A stretch of DNA of 34,543 nt from the NCBI GenBank assembly GCA_031835245.1, contig JAVKOQ010000007.1, positions 477,501 to 512,043 of the forward strand. Reading direction: 5' to 3'. The notes under the pieces were generated by a model. The model had not been told where the DNA came from and did not search any database. It was given only the letters and a program-made list of their open reading frames with translations. Origin of the DNA: Balamuthia mandrillaris. Its lineage: Eukaryota > Discosea > Longamoebia > Balamuthiidae. Below, piece after piece: positions 1 through 10,406 of this stretch (positions within the stretch are counted from its first letter, which is position 1; the number at the start of each line of letters is the position of its first letter). The position numbers were made by a program, and so were the translations under genes.

Positions 1-1603
1 CCTCTTTATTCCGCACTAGCCTTACTTCTTTTATTTCTCCACACTGCGCACCACAGAAAGTTAATAAATGAAATAAAGAAAAAAAAAGACACGACTGAAA
101 AGATAGGCAAGGCAAACAGAGAAAGAGAACGTACCGCCTCTTTCAGAGCGGAATGAATTGCTGCCTCGTCAGCAGAAAAAGGAATTCCACTTACAAATGT
201 GGTACGAGAAGATGGCGGTGTACCATCTGTTTCGACTGTGGCTGGCTGTGGAACCTCCCTTCCAGGCGTGGTGCTATCCGCGGTGGCTTTTTCGTTTACA
301 TCTGTTAGAGAATAGAAAACCCGGTTAATTAATGTTCACACCGATTTGAAAAAGAAAGCATGCGACGTACTCTTCTTAGGTTTCTTGAAATCACGTTTGG
401 TTTTGTGATCGTCTTCGTCGGCCACTGTTTCTTGTGGTTGCCGTTGCTTTTGTTCTTCGCCTTCTGCTGCTTCTTCTCGTTCCCACCGCTTTCGTTTCTC
501 GCCTCTGGCGCCGTTATTGCTTTGTTGATTCGTTCGCCTTACTGCTTTGCGTTGCTTTGGTATCATAGCACTTCTTCCATCTTGTCTTCTTCTTCTTTGT
601 GCTTGCGGTGGAACATAATAGCTTTGTTGTTGTTGGTCTCCGTAGGTTTGTCCTTGAGCATAAAGTTCCGCCTCTTTCTGTCGTATTTTGGCTATCTCCA
701 CTCCTCGCTTGGAGCAACGAACGTAAGCTTGTTGCCAATCCTCAAGACTGCCATATTCTCTTTCAAAGTCCAGCCATGATGAAAAAACTTTCTCGGGCCA
801 ATCGTGCACACAATTGCAAGCTCGCTTGAAAGAGGAACGGCATTTGTCCATCCAATCGTGCGATGCGACGGAACGGATGAGCGAGACGTACTCCAACCAG
901 ATCTCACCCTGTTTGCCATGCTCTTTTACAAGGTCTTCCCACAGTTCGACACCTTTCTCCGGATTTCCTAGTTGACGAGCCTGTTGGATTGAACAAGCCA
1001 TTAGCCAACAGAAAGATGGGCGGCCAACAAAAACAATAACAAGAAAGAAACGACGTTGTACCTCTATGGTGCCCCAATAGCGCTGAAGTTTGGTAGCGTA
1101 ACCGCTCTCCGTATAATCTGGTTGAAAGAAGAAAACAGTGAGCTCACAATAAAACAAAACAAAACAAAACAAAACAAACAAAAGGGACAACGAAAAAATA
1201 GTATACATGATTTAAAAAAGTCAACAGCACGCTGAAAAGTTGAACGCAACAGTTCTTGTTGTTGCAGGCTTGATTCTGACGAAATAGCTACCTCTTTCCC
1301 TTTCTCCGCTGAACTTTCCGAAGAACCACGCAGCTGCCTAAAACAATAGTCTATGAATGCTTCGTAAATAGCAAGATAGCCTTCCGCTGATAATGAACCG
1401 CCACCAGCCTGTAATGCCTTTTCGAAAACAGCTATGTTGTTTATAACCAGTTGGTACCAAAACAAAGAAAACGAGAGAGACAACAAGAGAAGAGAGAGAA
1501 TGGCGCACTTACCTCTAACCTGGCTATCTGCTCTATTTCCTCTTTCCTAAAAAATAAAGTTACACGAGACGAGTATTAAATTAACTGTGTCATAGGCAAG
1601 AGC

Positions 1604-1643
<40 letters not shown>

Positions 1644-2292
1644 AAGAGAAGTACAGAGAAGCAGAGAAGTGGAATTCGAATATACCAAAGCACGGATGTA
1701 GGCAGGCCATAGAGAACCAGACCAAGGGCAATTTCGGACGGCTCGTTCATATACTGATATCGTCACATCGTGTACATTTTTTAGCTCTCGCTCCTTTGTG
1801 ATAAAACCATAAAAGTATAAGGTAATGAAAATTATAGAAGAGGAAGAAAGGAAAAGAACGCACAAGATAAGTCGCGTAATTGAACCAAAGCTCCTCTACT
1901 AAACAATAACTCTTTACAGCTCGTTCATAGAGACATTGCACTTGAGAGGGGTTTTTTTGTGCTTCCTCAAACTGAAGGTACGTCTTCCACATTTCTAGCT
2001 TGCTGTAGTCGGGCTCGCTTGCTGCAATCACAAATTGGTTAGTAGAGAGGAGAGACTGAGAGACTGAGTAGAAGTGAAACCTGATGTTTGCTCAGAACCA
2101 GCTATGCTTTGTTCATAAGGAAGTCTTTCTTTCAATAACCGAAGTGCCCTTTCATATGCTTGTTGCAACTGTTTTTCTTTACCTGCATCTGGTTCTTGGT
2201 CCACTTGTTCCGATTCCCACTGTTTGTACTCTTCCATCACTTCTTCCATATCTGGTATTTAATAAGGCAAAGTAAGAACAAAGAGAAGCACG

Positions 2293-2334
<42 letters not shown>

Positions 2335-2818
2335 ATACCCATTAGAGGAACAGCTAGCTCACGATGATACAGCTTTCTAACACGGGAGGGTTGGTCTTGT
2401 GAGGTTTCGTAGTCCCGGTAAGCTTTCCATAATTGATGAGCAAGTGGAATATGCAAACCCACACGGGTTAGTCCTTCCTCAAAGACTTGGCGTACACGCT
2501 CTGGGTTTGTGTCAGGCAGTTGGGCCACGTATCGCCCATACTCTTCCCACAGTTTTACCGCTATAATATTGTTGTGTGAGAGAGAGAGAGAGAGAGAGAA
2601 CAGAGGAACGAGATCCAGTTTAAAAAAACAAATAAGAAAAGGACGTGAAACGCAAAATAAAGAAGTAAACGACAAAGAAAAGGTACATTGGTAGTCAGCA
2701 AGTGCGCGTTCAAAGAGGCCAATGACCTGTTCCTGCCCAAACCGTGAGGTGGCGAGGCCTTGCTCGTCCTGAATCCACTGCTCCCATTCCTCTGGTGCGT
2801 AGAAGAAAAAGCAGGACA

Positions 2819-2889
<71 letters not shown>

Positions 2890-3309
2890 GTGAGGAAATA
2901 CACACAAGCGCAAAAGCGAATGAAAAAATGAAAGGTGAGAGCAAAGCAAAATACCTTGGGGCAAAGGGAACAGAGAGGACATCTTTTCTCGGGCCGCTCG
3001 TAGGGGTTCTATTTGGCCCATCAGTCGCAATGCAGATATCAGTTGGATGTGAGCTTCATAGTTATATGGTGCTTCTCTCACCTAAGAAAAAGGAGGAGCG
3101 AAAGAGTTAAAAAGAAGGTCCCAACGAAAGAAAGCAAAGACTTGAGAGGATTTGGTGGATACACGCACTTTCGCTTGGTATTCTTCCAATTCCTCCGCAG
3201 TCATCAAGTCTTCTTCATCCTCTGAAGATTCTTCCTCGTCTTCGGCTTCGCCATCGACCCCAACGTCATCCTCCTCGTCACTGCCGTACACCCCGTAGCC
3301 TTCCTCCAT
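1..3309 (-). CDS. SART3: SART3-like (p110/Prp24-type) U4/U6 snRNP recycling factor, C-terminus beyond the window
   Basis: Known role of the family: SART3 (p110) re-anneals U4 and U6 snRNA after splicing, in the nucleus; HAT repeats bind partner proteins and RRMs bind U6. Seen here are thirteen phase-consistent minus-strand exons: 3309-3169, 3081-2955, 2791-2687, 2560-2339, 2251-2081, 2021-1864, 1793-1686, 1546-1513, 1431-1207, 1117-1062, 980-371, 301-135 and 43-<1. The N-terminus is acidic (GSDEEDDVG). It is followed by a long run of HAT half-repeats (KLWEEYGRYV, LWKAYRDYE, VFEKALQAGG, LYERAVKSY, SSWLDFEREYG), then a basic Arg/Lys-rich stretch. The last exons start an RRM (TTFVSGIPFSADEAA, then CGEIKEVRLVRNKE), so the RRM tail lies left of base 1. 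Exon 1546-1513 is a 34-nt microexon. Several introns carry long (GA)n tracts, read as (TC)n in the sense direction. The start at 3309 gives the usual acidic leader. Assignment to SART3 rests on HAT plus RRM order. Confidence 0.88.
1607..1641. repeat. (GA)n microsatellite in a SART3 intron
   Basis: Uninterrupted GA dinucleotide run inside the intron between exons 1793-1686 and 1546-1513. In the sense (minus) direction it is a (TC)n polypyrimidine run. Confidence 0.9.
2295..2331. repeat. (GA)n microsatellite in a SART3 intron
   Basis: GA run inside the intron between exons 2560-2339 and 2251-2081. It lies eight bases downstream of the 5' splice site in the sense direction, where it reads (TC)n. 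Confidence 0.9.
2578..2599. repeat. (GA)n microsatellite in a SART3 intron
   Basis: Short GA run near the 3' end of the intron between exons 2791-2687 and 2560-2339. It reads (TC)n in the sense direction and lies close to the acceptor. Confidence 0.9.
2823..2883. repeat. (GA)n microsatellite, about 60 bp, in a SART3 intron
   Basis: The longest pure GA run in the left half of the window. It lies inside the intron between exons 3081-2955 and 2791-2687 and reads (TC)n in the sense direction, upstream of the acceptor. Confidence 0.92.
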
Positions 3310-3585
3310 CTTCTTCCTTCGCTGTTATTCTAGTTTCCAAGGTTTTTTCATGACGACACGGAAATCTGGCATGGCAGTTTCTTCAGATCTGATCACTCGG
3401 ATCAAAAGTGCCAATCGGAAATCATATAATAACAAGAAAACTAAATCAAACAAACAGCAGAAGAAGAAGAGCAAGTTCTGGGGAAGGAACCATCCCTCAA
3501 GGCCAAACAAATACAAAAGGAGCTGAGCGGCACTATGCCACCAGCGTCACCAGCCATGAGTCCATGGCTGAAGGTAGCAGCTCCA

Positions 3586-4854
3586 TCACTTGCCGATGGC
3601 GTTGGAAAGTTGACGCAACGTGTCAAAGATCTTCGTTAGAGTAGCTACCACCGGAAGCTTCTTCTGGGCACGATCTTTGCTGCCGACCTCTGTCTGCTTG
3701 CAGCAAAGGATAAACTCTCGGGCGTTGACAAGCAGCTCTTTGCAAGCATCCATAATCTGGCCCTTGGGCTCATGCAGCTTAGGATCAACGATGAGGTCCG
3801 TCGCCGTCTTGATCTTGAGCACCATCTCCCGCATTTGCGAGTTGAGCTGCACCAAGTCCAGGTCGGCCTGACCCAACATCTGTGCAATCTCATAGCCATG
3901 GGTGCCAGCCTTTACTAGCAACGTGCTGAGCTGAGTTTGGGTCATTGGGTCGAGCTTGTCGGCTGCTTGCTGACCAGGAGGAGAAGCAAAGCCTGTTGCG
4001 TCCTTCCTTTTGGCAGTTTTGTTGCTTTCCTCTTCCTTGCGCGGAGAGCGAATAGGTATGGTGCTCAACGAAGTGGAGATGGATGGCATGTAGTGAGGGC
4101 GCGACATTGACGCAATTGGTACTGTTAGTGTTGGTGTTGGAGATCCACTCTTCACGGAGGTTGGCACCCTAGTGGTGTTTGATGAGATCCTTGTTCTTAC
4201 GGCTGAGGTTGGAGAGGAGATGGAAGAGGAGGGTGAAGAGGTTGGTGCTGCGGTTAAAGACAAAGCGGCAGAAGGTGGTGAAGAGGTTGGTGCTGCGGTA
4301 GTTGTGGGTGTTGCGCTATTCGAAATAGGAGAAGATAAAGGCGAAGAAGAAGAAACAAGAGTTGGACTGCTTTTGCTGGCGGGGAGAGTAGAAGAGGAAA
4401 CAGAAGAAGCAGGACGAGCAGCCGAAGGGGTTGCTGCAACGGACCGACTACCAGAAGGAGAGGCAGACGAGGCTGAAGCAGTGGCAGTAGCGGTGACAAC
4501 AGGGGAGGCGGCTTTTGGCGCGGAAGAAATGATGGCAGAACCGCTTGCAATCGTGGAGTTCAGAATGGGTGAAACGGTAGCGGGTCTTCTGGGAGCGCAG
4601 TACGAGCCACTCTTGGCTCCAGTTTGTTGAAAACGAGCTGTGCCGTTGTCTGTGGCCGAACGGCTGGAGGAGGCTTTTCTGCGGCTGCGTTCGTTCATGG
4701 CCGCAATTTTCTGCTCTACGACGTCGCTCAGCTTTTGTATCTCCTTGTCCCACGCCTTGTGGTCGGCCGTCTTCATATGGTCGCTGGAACCAGAGACGGG
4801 AAGCCCGCGGGAGCGAGGAGAAAAGGCCTCTGCTTTTTCTTGAAGCGTCTCCAT
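3586..4854 (-). CDS. Uncharacterised protein: Ser/Thr/Pro-rich middle, helical C-terminal domain
   Basis: I do not recognise the family. From the chosen start (METLQEKAEAF at 4854) the protein is 422 aa and uninterrupted. The first ~70 residues look helical (KAWDKEIQKLSDVVEQKIAAM). A long Ser/Ala/Thr/Pro low-complexity middle follows. The last ~120 residues look like an amphipathic helical bundle (TQTQLSTLLVKAGTHGYEIA, LDLVQLNSQMREMVLKIKTA, LLVNAREFILCCKQ), ending in LRQLSNAIGK. This is loosely like helical scaffolding domains, but no named domain is claimed. An upstream in-frame exon (5417-5132) can be spliced to 4868 with correct phase, which would add about 100 residues. Its ATG shares the same CATG as the start of the transporter on the other strand, so the shorter start is preferred. 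Confidence 0.6.
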   Translation of the reverse strand: METLQEKAEAFSPRSRGLPVSGSSDHMKTADHKAWDKEIQKLSDVVEQKIAAMNERSRRKASSSRSATDNGTARFQQTGAKSGSYCAPRRPATVSPILNSTIASGSAIISSAPKAASPVVTATATASASSASPSGSRSVAATPSAARPASSVSSSTLPASKSSPTLVSSSSPLSSPISNSATPTTTAAPTSSPPSAALSLTAAPTSSPSSSISSPTSAVRTRISSNTTRVPTSVKSGSPTPTLTVPIASMSRPHYMPSISTSLSTIPIRSPRKEEESNKTAKRKDATGFASPPGQQAADKLDPMTQTQLSTLLVKAGTHGYEIAQMLGQADLDLVQLNSQMREMVLKIKTATDLIVDPKLHEPKGQIMDACKELLVNAREFILCCKQTEVGSKDRAQKKLPVVATLTKIFDTLRQLSNAIGK

Positions 4855-5415
4855 GGGTCGTGTCAAACCTGTTTTCCAAAGTGAACAAACAAAGGTAAGC
4901 AATAAAGAACAAAGAAAAAAAGGGAGGGGGAGGGGTCACCGAAAAAAAAAAACCCAGAACCTTGGCAACACTACCTGTTTGGGAGACAAAGGCTGATGTT
5001 CTGCAAACTAACGCGTTAGTGCAAATCCCGATCAAAAAGACGACACGAAAGGGAACACCCCCCCTTTCCCATAAAATTTTGGGGCGCAAAATCAAAAGTT
5101 TGAACACCCACAACAACGATGCTGCTGTTACCTGCCAAGTTAGAAGGACGCTTTGGGTGGTTGCCTAGACGTCCTAAGCGACGAGACTTGACCCAAAGTT
5201 TTCTGCCATACTCGGCTTTGCGTGACGTGTAGATCGTGAACCAACCACTGGTTGGTTTGTGGCCAACGTCAGCTGGTCTGGGTAAGGAAAGAGAATTCCA
5301 CACCCCCACCGAATTTCTCTTGGTTTTGTTGCGCCCAAAAGGACGACCCTGGTGGTGAAGCGAACCACTTTCACCAAGCCCTCTTCGAAACAACGAGAAC
5401 AACGCGGGAGAAGGC
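4855..5415. promoter_or_regulatory. Intergenic region between the divergent genes at 3586-4854 and 5416-7375
   Basis: About 560 bp separate the preferred start codons of two divergent genes, so both promoters should lie here. A phase-consistent GT-AG intron on the minus strand (5131-4869) suggests that part is the 5' leader or first exon of the minus-strand gene. I see no clear TATA box or other named motif. Confidence 0.45.
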
Positions 5416-7375
5416 ATGACTTCTTTGCAATGGCTGCAGGAGAAGAAAAACCATAAGGACGATCCTTTGTTTCAAGAGCTCAGCGTGTGGGTCGACGACA
5501 ACAACAATCCAAGCGAGGGAGAAGAGGGAGAACAACGCCAACAGAAGCGCAAAGCAGAACAACAACTACAGGAAAGACCAACGGATGAAGCTCTGCTGGT
5601 TACTTCCGAACTGGAGTCCCTTGCCCCCATTGCATCAGAGCAGAGGACGTGGGGAGCGTTGCATTTTGCAGCCATCTGGATGGCTTTGGCTATCAGTGTG
5701 CCTACTTATATGATTGGATCATCGCTTCTTCTCGCAGGCTTGAACTGGTATGCATTTATTTGTGTAGTGCACCCTTTCTCTTTCATTCTTCCTCTTACCT
5801 TTTCTTTTTCGTTTCTCTTTCGGTGTTACTCTTTCTCCTTCGTCGTTTTCTCTGTTCTTTTTCTTCTTCTTCTTCTTCTTTCTTCTTCTTCTTCTCTCCA
5901 GTTCAAACGAGCAAACGATGTCTTCCCGAGATACAAGCTGACAAGAAAAGCTGTCTTGATCTAGGTGGCAAGCCTCACTTACCATTATGTTGGGCAACCT
6001 GATATGTTTAGTGCCGTTGGTGCTTAACGGTGAGGCGGGAGCACGCTATGGTATCTCCTTCCCTGTGTTTCTGCGTTCTAGCTTTGGCACAAGAGGGGCA
6101 AGGGTGGCGGCGCTAGCGCGCGGTGCGATAGGAGTCGGATGGTTCGGGCTCCAGCTGTATGTGGGAGGCATGGCGTTGGCCCAAGTCTTCGTGGCGGTGC
6201 TGCCCTCACTTCAGGGCAGCCCCTCCTTGGGCTCCTTCATCGGATTGAATGTAGTGGAAGCCTTCTCCTTGGCCCTGTTCTTCGCTGTGACGGTCGTGTT
6301 CCTTTGGATGGGAATACAGACCATCAAAGTATTGCAAGTGATAACCGCTCCGTTGCTGGTGTTGGCAGGTGGAGCCCTATTGGCATGGGCTCTCGTTGAA
6401 ACGGGGTTGCCTCGAATCCTGGAGACAACTTACGAGATGCAGGAAGAGGAAGGAGAATTGGATGGCAAAGGCAATGGCGGCTTCTCATGGCTGTTGGGCA
6501 CATTCGGCCCAGCAGTATCGGCAGTGGTTGGAGGCTGGTCCACGATGGCTCTGAACATCCTTGACTTCACGCGCTATGCCCGAAGCCAGCGGGATCAGGC
6601 CTTGGGCCAGGCGTTAGGACTGCCTCTGCCAATGACCTCGTTCGCGCTGGTGGGTATGGCAACCACAGCAGCCAGCTATGATCTCTATGGAGAAGCCATA
6701 TGGGAGCCAGCCGCTGTTTTCGCAACCTTCTCCAACAGAGCCGCCGTCGCTCTGGCCAGCTTACTTCTGGCGGTGGCGGTCATGGCGGCCAACCTAACGG
6801 CCAACGTGGTCTCTCCTGCCAACGACTTTGCGAACCTGTGGCCACAGAAGCTGAGCTTTAAGGCTGGGGGACTCATCACATGCGGCCTGGGTGTGGCCAT
6901 CATGCCCTGGAGGATCTTTGCGGATGCCCATAGCTTCGTCTTCGGCTGGTTGATAGGCGGCTCGGCCTTGCTGGGCGCCGTTGGTGGCGTTATGCTCTGC
7001 GACTATTACTTGTTGAAGCGGCGGCGGTTGGACGTTAGACAGCTCTACAAGGAGTGCGGCGTCGATGGCCCTTCCTCTTCGTTGTTGTACGGCTATCACA
7101 AAGGCTTCAACCTGTTGGCTTTCACGGCGGTGGCGGTGGCAATCTTGCCGTTGGCGCCGGGCTTCTTCAAGGCGGTACAGCTGATGGAGGGCCGCGGCTT
7201 GCCTTCCTTCCTGTTCACGTTGTACGATTACTCGTGGTTCGTGTCCTTCTTTCTGTCCTTTGCGCTCTACGCTTTGTTGTCATGGCTTTTTCCTTGGCGG
7301 CAGGACAAGAGGCCGGAAGACGAAGAGCATCCTCCTCCTTCGTCTGCTTTCCTCATTGCTTCCTTTTCATCGTGA
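5416..7375 (+). CDS. NCS1-family nucleobase:cation symporter (uracil/allantoin/cytosine permease type)
   Basis: Known role: NCS1 transporters are 12-helix membrane proteins that import purines, pyrimidines or related compounds with H+ or Na+. Two exons, 5416-5747 and 5965-7375, join in phase to give 580 aa. The join restores the family signature around helices 1-2: the exon 1 end GLN plus exon 2 WWQASLTIMLGNLICL, then VPLVLNGEAGARYGISFP and SFGTRGARVAAL. Helix 3 carries GVGWFGLQLYVGG. Later blocks include GGWSTMALNILDFTRYA (helix 6 region), NVVSPANDFANLWP, and GGVMLCDYYLLKRRRLDVRQLY (helix 10 region). The N-terminus is hydrophilic and Gln/Glu-rich with PLFQELSVWV, as in plant and algal members. 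The intron contains a CTT-rich polypyrimidine stretch. The substrate cannot be deduced from the sequence. The Nudix gene follows in tandem 217 bp downstream. Confidence 0.9.
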
Positions 7376-7592
7376 CAGTCCACACCCATTTGCACATAAA
7401 AACGCTTTTTTTGTTGACACGTCTTCTTCCCTCGGTTTTTGGTTTTCTCGTCGTTCGTTCTCTCTTTCTCTCTTTCTTTCTTCTTTTTTCAGTGCAAAAA
7501 GTCTCTTCTTCTTTTGGTATTTCAATCGCTGCTGTTCCACAAAGGCTGCAGAGAGGGAAACACAAGCCACCACCATCTCGAGAAACCACACA

Positions 7593-8100
7593 ATGAGCCG
7601 ACAACAACAACAACAACAACCGGCGGAAGTCACGGCATCGACGAGCGTAACGGAGAAAACGGGCGGCGATGGCGCGGTGTTGTGCCGTGTAGTGCGGGAG
7701 GAGGTCGTGTGGGAAGGTCAATGGTTGCGCATGAAGCATGTGATCTGGGCCGATCCCACCGGCAGGGAACGCGTCTGGGAATCTCTCGGTACGTCACTGC
7801 CACTCCGCCTTCTCGTTGTGGTCTTTCCTCGACTAACTTACCTGGTTCTTCCTAAGAACGAACCAATCACAGCAAAGCACCGATGGATGGTTTGTAACGT
7901 CAACTTTTTCATCCTTCTCCCCTCGTTCCCTCACACCCTCTTTCTTTTTTGGCAGCTGTGGAGATCATCGCTATCGTGAAGAGAAAGGAGGCTCCAAACA
8001 CTGTCCTTCTGGTACGCCAGTTCAGACCTGCAGCCGGCTCCTATTGTATCGAGTTTCCAGCAGGTAGCTACCTCATTGATCTCTCTCTCCTTCTTTCTCT

Positions 8101-8137
<37 letters not shown>

Positions 8138-8702
8138 CACGAGCTGAGACACCGTTTTGGTCTTGTGTGAAAGGTTTATGTGACGCCAACGAACCACCCG
8201 AGACCACAGCTTTGCGCGAACTCAAAGAAGAAACCGGGTACACGGTTGGTATTCATCCCTGTCTTCTCCTTATTTTTCTCTTTCTTTCGCTCACGCGCTT
8301 TGCTTTCTTGTTGGAACCACCCACCACAGGGAAAAGTAGTTGACATATCTCATTCACTTTTGGTTTGTTCTTCTTCCTTCTTTCTTCTTCTTCCTGCTTT
8401 GTCTTCTTGCTTTGTCTTATTCTATATTGTTCTTCTTCCTTGTGGCGTGACAAAAGTTTGGAATGGCCGTGTCGAGCACAAGCTGCGCAGTGGCAACGAT
8501 ACATATCGATGGCGACGCCGAGGAGAACAAGCAGCCAGCACAGGAGCTGGACGATGGGGAGTACGTGGAGGTGTTGGAGGCACCCGTGAATGGGCTGCTG
8601 GAGTACTTGAAGGGCTGGTATGATAAAGGAGACACCATCATTGATGGAAAGATCTGGAGCATAGCCCAGACGTTGGCCAAGCCACACCTCTTTCTCGACT
8701 GA
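7593..8702 (+). CDS. Nudix hydrolase, NUDT5/ADP-sugar pyrophosphatase type
   Basis: Known role: NUDT5-type enzymes hydrolyse ADP-ribose and related ADP-sugars to AMP plus sugar phosphate. Five exons, 7593-7788, 7956-8063, 8174-8244, 8330-8362 and 8457-8702, join in phase to 217 aa. The Nudix box GX5EX7REUXEEXGU is exact: G-LCDAN-E-PPETTAL-RELKEETGY. It is preceded by the family's VLLVRQFRPAAGSYCIEFPAG. The N-terminal strand VVREEVVWEGQWLRMKHVIW and WADPTGRERVWES match NUDT5. The region after the box (GKVVDISHSLLFGMAVSSTS) has the same length as in human NUDT5, supporting the small 33-nt exon. The C-terminus has DDGEYVEVLEAPVNGLLEYL. Compared with human NUDT5, a short linker after WES is absent. 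The second intron contains a (CT)n run. The protein is probably cytosolic, since no targeting signal is seen. Confidence 0.88.
8105..8133. repeat. (CT)n microsatellite in the second Nudix intron
   Basis: CT dinucleotide run between the donor at 8064 and the acceptor ending at 8173. It is pyrimidine-rich on the sense strand, as in the SART3 introns. Confidence 0.9.
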
Positions 8703-8934
8703 GTGATGGAGTTGGAGAACGAATGAGCTTGTAAAACCAGCTCCAAAAAAAAGCTGCTTTGTGAATAAGAAGGTTGTTCGTTGTTCTAGTTTTAAATAAA
8801 GTGAGGAAAGAGAGAAAGTCGCAAGAGAAGAAGAAAAGAGCTATCTACATGGAGGAGAGCAAGCAAAGGAGGTGACCAGCCAAACGCTTCGCCCTGCCAT
8901 TGCTTGTTAGGTCTTGGTATTGCCATCGTCGACG

Positions 8935-9902
8935 TCATTGAACGCACTCCTGTCCGCGGGGTGAGTGCTGCGCGGATTGATGAAAGGAGGAAGACGAGCT
9001 TACATTATTGCAGCGATGAGATGGAGTGGGGGCGTCCCTATGGTTCTCTTCCGCGATCTTCTCGAATCGTTGGAGGAGCTGCCGTACGTCTCCTCTGCTG
9101 AGGGTAGCGTAGAGCTTGTTATACTTTTCTTGATCGAAAGGTCTGTTGTGGTTATGCATCTTTGGCCGTGGTCGGGTTGGTAGGACAGGAGCGCTCTCTT
9201 GGTGGCCCAACGGACGTCCTCCGTTCCTTGCAGAGGGCACTTCCGCCTTACTCGAACCATCGCTGGTGCCATGCTTGCTGCTCTTGTGCGTTCGTTCTTT
9301 GAGTTTGCCCTCCTTTGCTTTCTCTTTCTTTTCCTTGTTCCCCCGCTTCAGTCGTTTCTTGTCTTGGTGGGAGTTGTCTTTCTTTTTGGATTTATTCTCT
9401 CCTGGGGTCTCTTCTTCGCTCACGCTTTCCGATTCGGTGCTACTTTTTTGTTCTGCTGCTTGTTGTTCCTCTTTCTCTCGTCTCTCCTTGCTGTTGTTTA
9501 GCATCTTCTGTACATTTTGGCGTGCTTTCTTTCGCTTATTTTTTCGTTTTTCTTCTTCCTCTTCTATGCACTTTTGCAAGTAATAGACCACCGACTCTTC
9601 GTCCTTTCCTTCTTTGCCGTCGTTAATCCAGCCATCTTTTTTTTTTGTGATGACAATATTTAACAAGAGTTACTCAGTGTGTAGCGAAAAAGTGGGAGGA
9701 GTAATCAGAAGGAAAGAGGGAAGTAAAAGAGGGAAAAGATGAGAGAGTCTTGTGGTTTGACAAGTTTGGCGGATGAATACAAACCCAAAAGATTGCGAAC
9801 GCTCAACGAGAAATCTTTATCTTTGGTGAGCCGCCTGACTTCAGGAGTATGAGGCGGACTTTCAGTGGGGCTCCAGTCAGGACACCAATCATCGTCCTCC
9901 AT
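8935..9902 (-). CDS. Uncharacterised Lys/Glu-rich coiled-coil protein
   Basis: I do not recognise a family. Two exons, 9902-9785 and 9635-8935, join in phase at VRNLL/DGWINDGKEG to give about 272 aa. The N-terminus is short and acidic (MEDDDWCPDWSPTESPPHTP). The middle is a highly charged probable coiled coil with basic nuclear-localisation-like runs (EEEEKRKNKRKKARQNVQKM, KKKDNSHQDKKRLKRGNKEK). A C-terminal block looks more ordinary and may be the conserved part (PFDQEKYNKLYATLSRGDV, then RQLLQRFEKIAEENHRDAP). The protein is probably nuclear, an inference from composition alone. A possible 36-nt intron near the 3' end (GTAAGC...GCGCAG) would change only the last residues. The gene is convergent with the Nudix gene, 232 bp away. 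Confidence 0.65.
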
Positions 9903-10406
9903 GGCTGGCTACAAGGAAAAAAATAAAATAAAATCAAAGCTTTGGGAGGGAGTCAAGACTCCAAGAATAATGGGTGATGGATCGGGGTGTTTGTAGAACG
10001 GGGAGTAGTATCCTGCGAATCGCTCTCTTTTTCCCAGCACAAGCTAACTTTTTTTTTAAACGTTTGAAAGACTAATCCAAAACAAAAAAAAAGTTCCTTT
10101 CTTCGCCTCCAAAGCACGAAAGCTTTCCTTCGTGTTTCCCGTAATTTTGATTTGAATCCAATGATGGGCCTGAGCGTTTGCCCGTTAACGGCCGGTTTAG
10201 ATTTCCCATAATTAAGTCGCCGCCTTTTATACGTTATTATCCTTTTATGTTATGCCACGTCATGAACTCCTCCTTTTTATAGTAAATTTGTCGACAAACT
10301 GCGCTTTTATGATTGTTGTTGATTAAAAAGGATAGAGAGTCTCTGTTCGGATTTGCACAAAAAATAAAAACCTTTTCTTCTTTTTTTGGTTTTTTTTTTT
10401 GGGAGT
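9903..10406. other. Intergenic region, no gene seen
   Basis: This holds the 5' flank of the minus-strand coiled-coil gene and the 3' flank of the Rap-GAP gene. It is AT-rich with several A and T runs. I found no convincing ORF, RNA gene or repeat. Confidence 0.6.

Noticed and set aside
360-829. Plus-strand hydrophobic ORFs resembling membrane proteins
   Set aside because: They are the shadow of the SART3 exon 980-371 on the minus strand; the hydrophobicity comes from reading Lys/Gln/Glu codons in reverse.
8963-8999. 36-nt intron (GTAAGC...GCGCAG) near the end of the coiled-coil gene
   Set aside because: Its length is a multiple of three and the frame is open without splicing; nothing in the protein decides between the two, so it is only noted.
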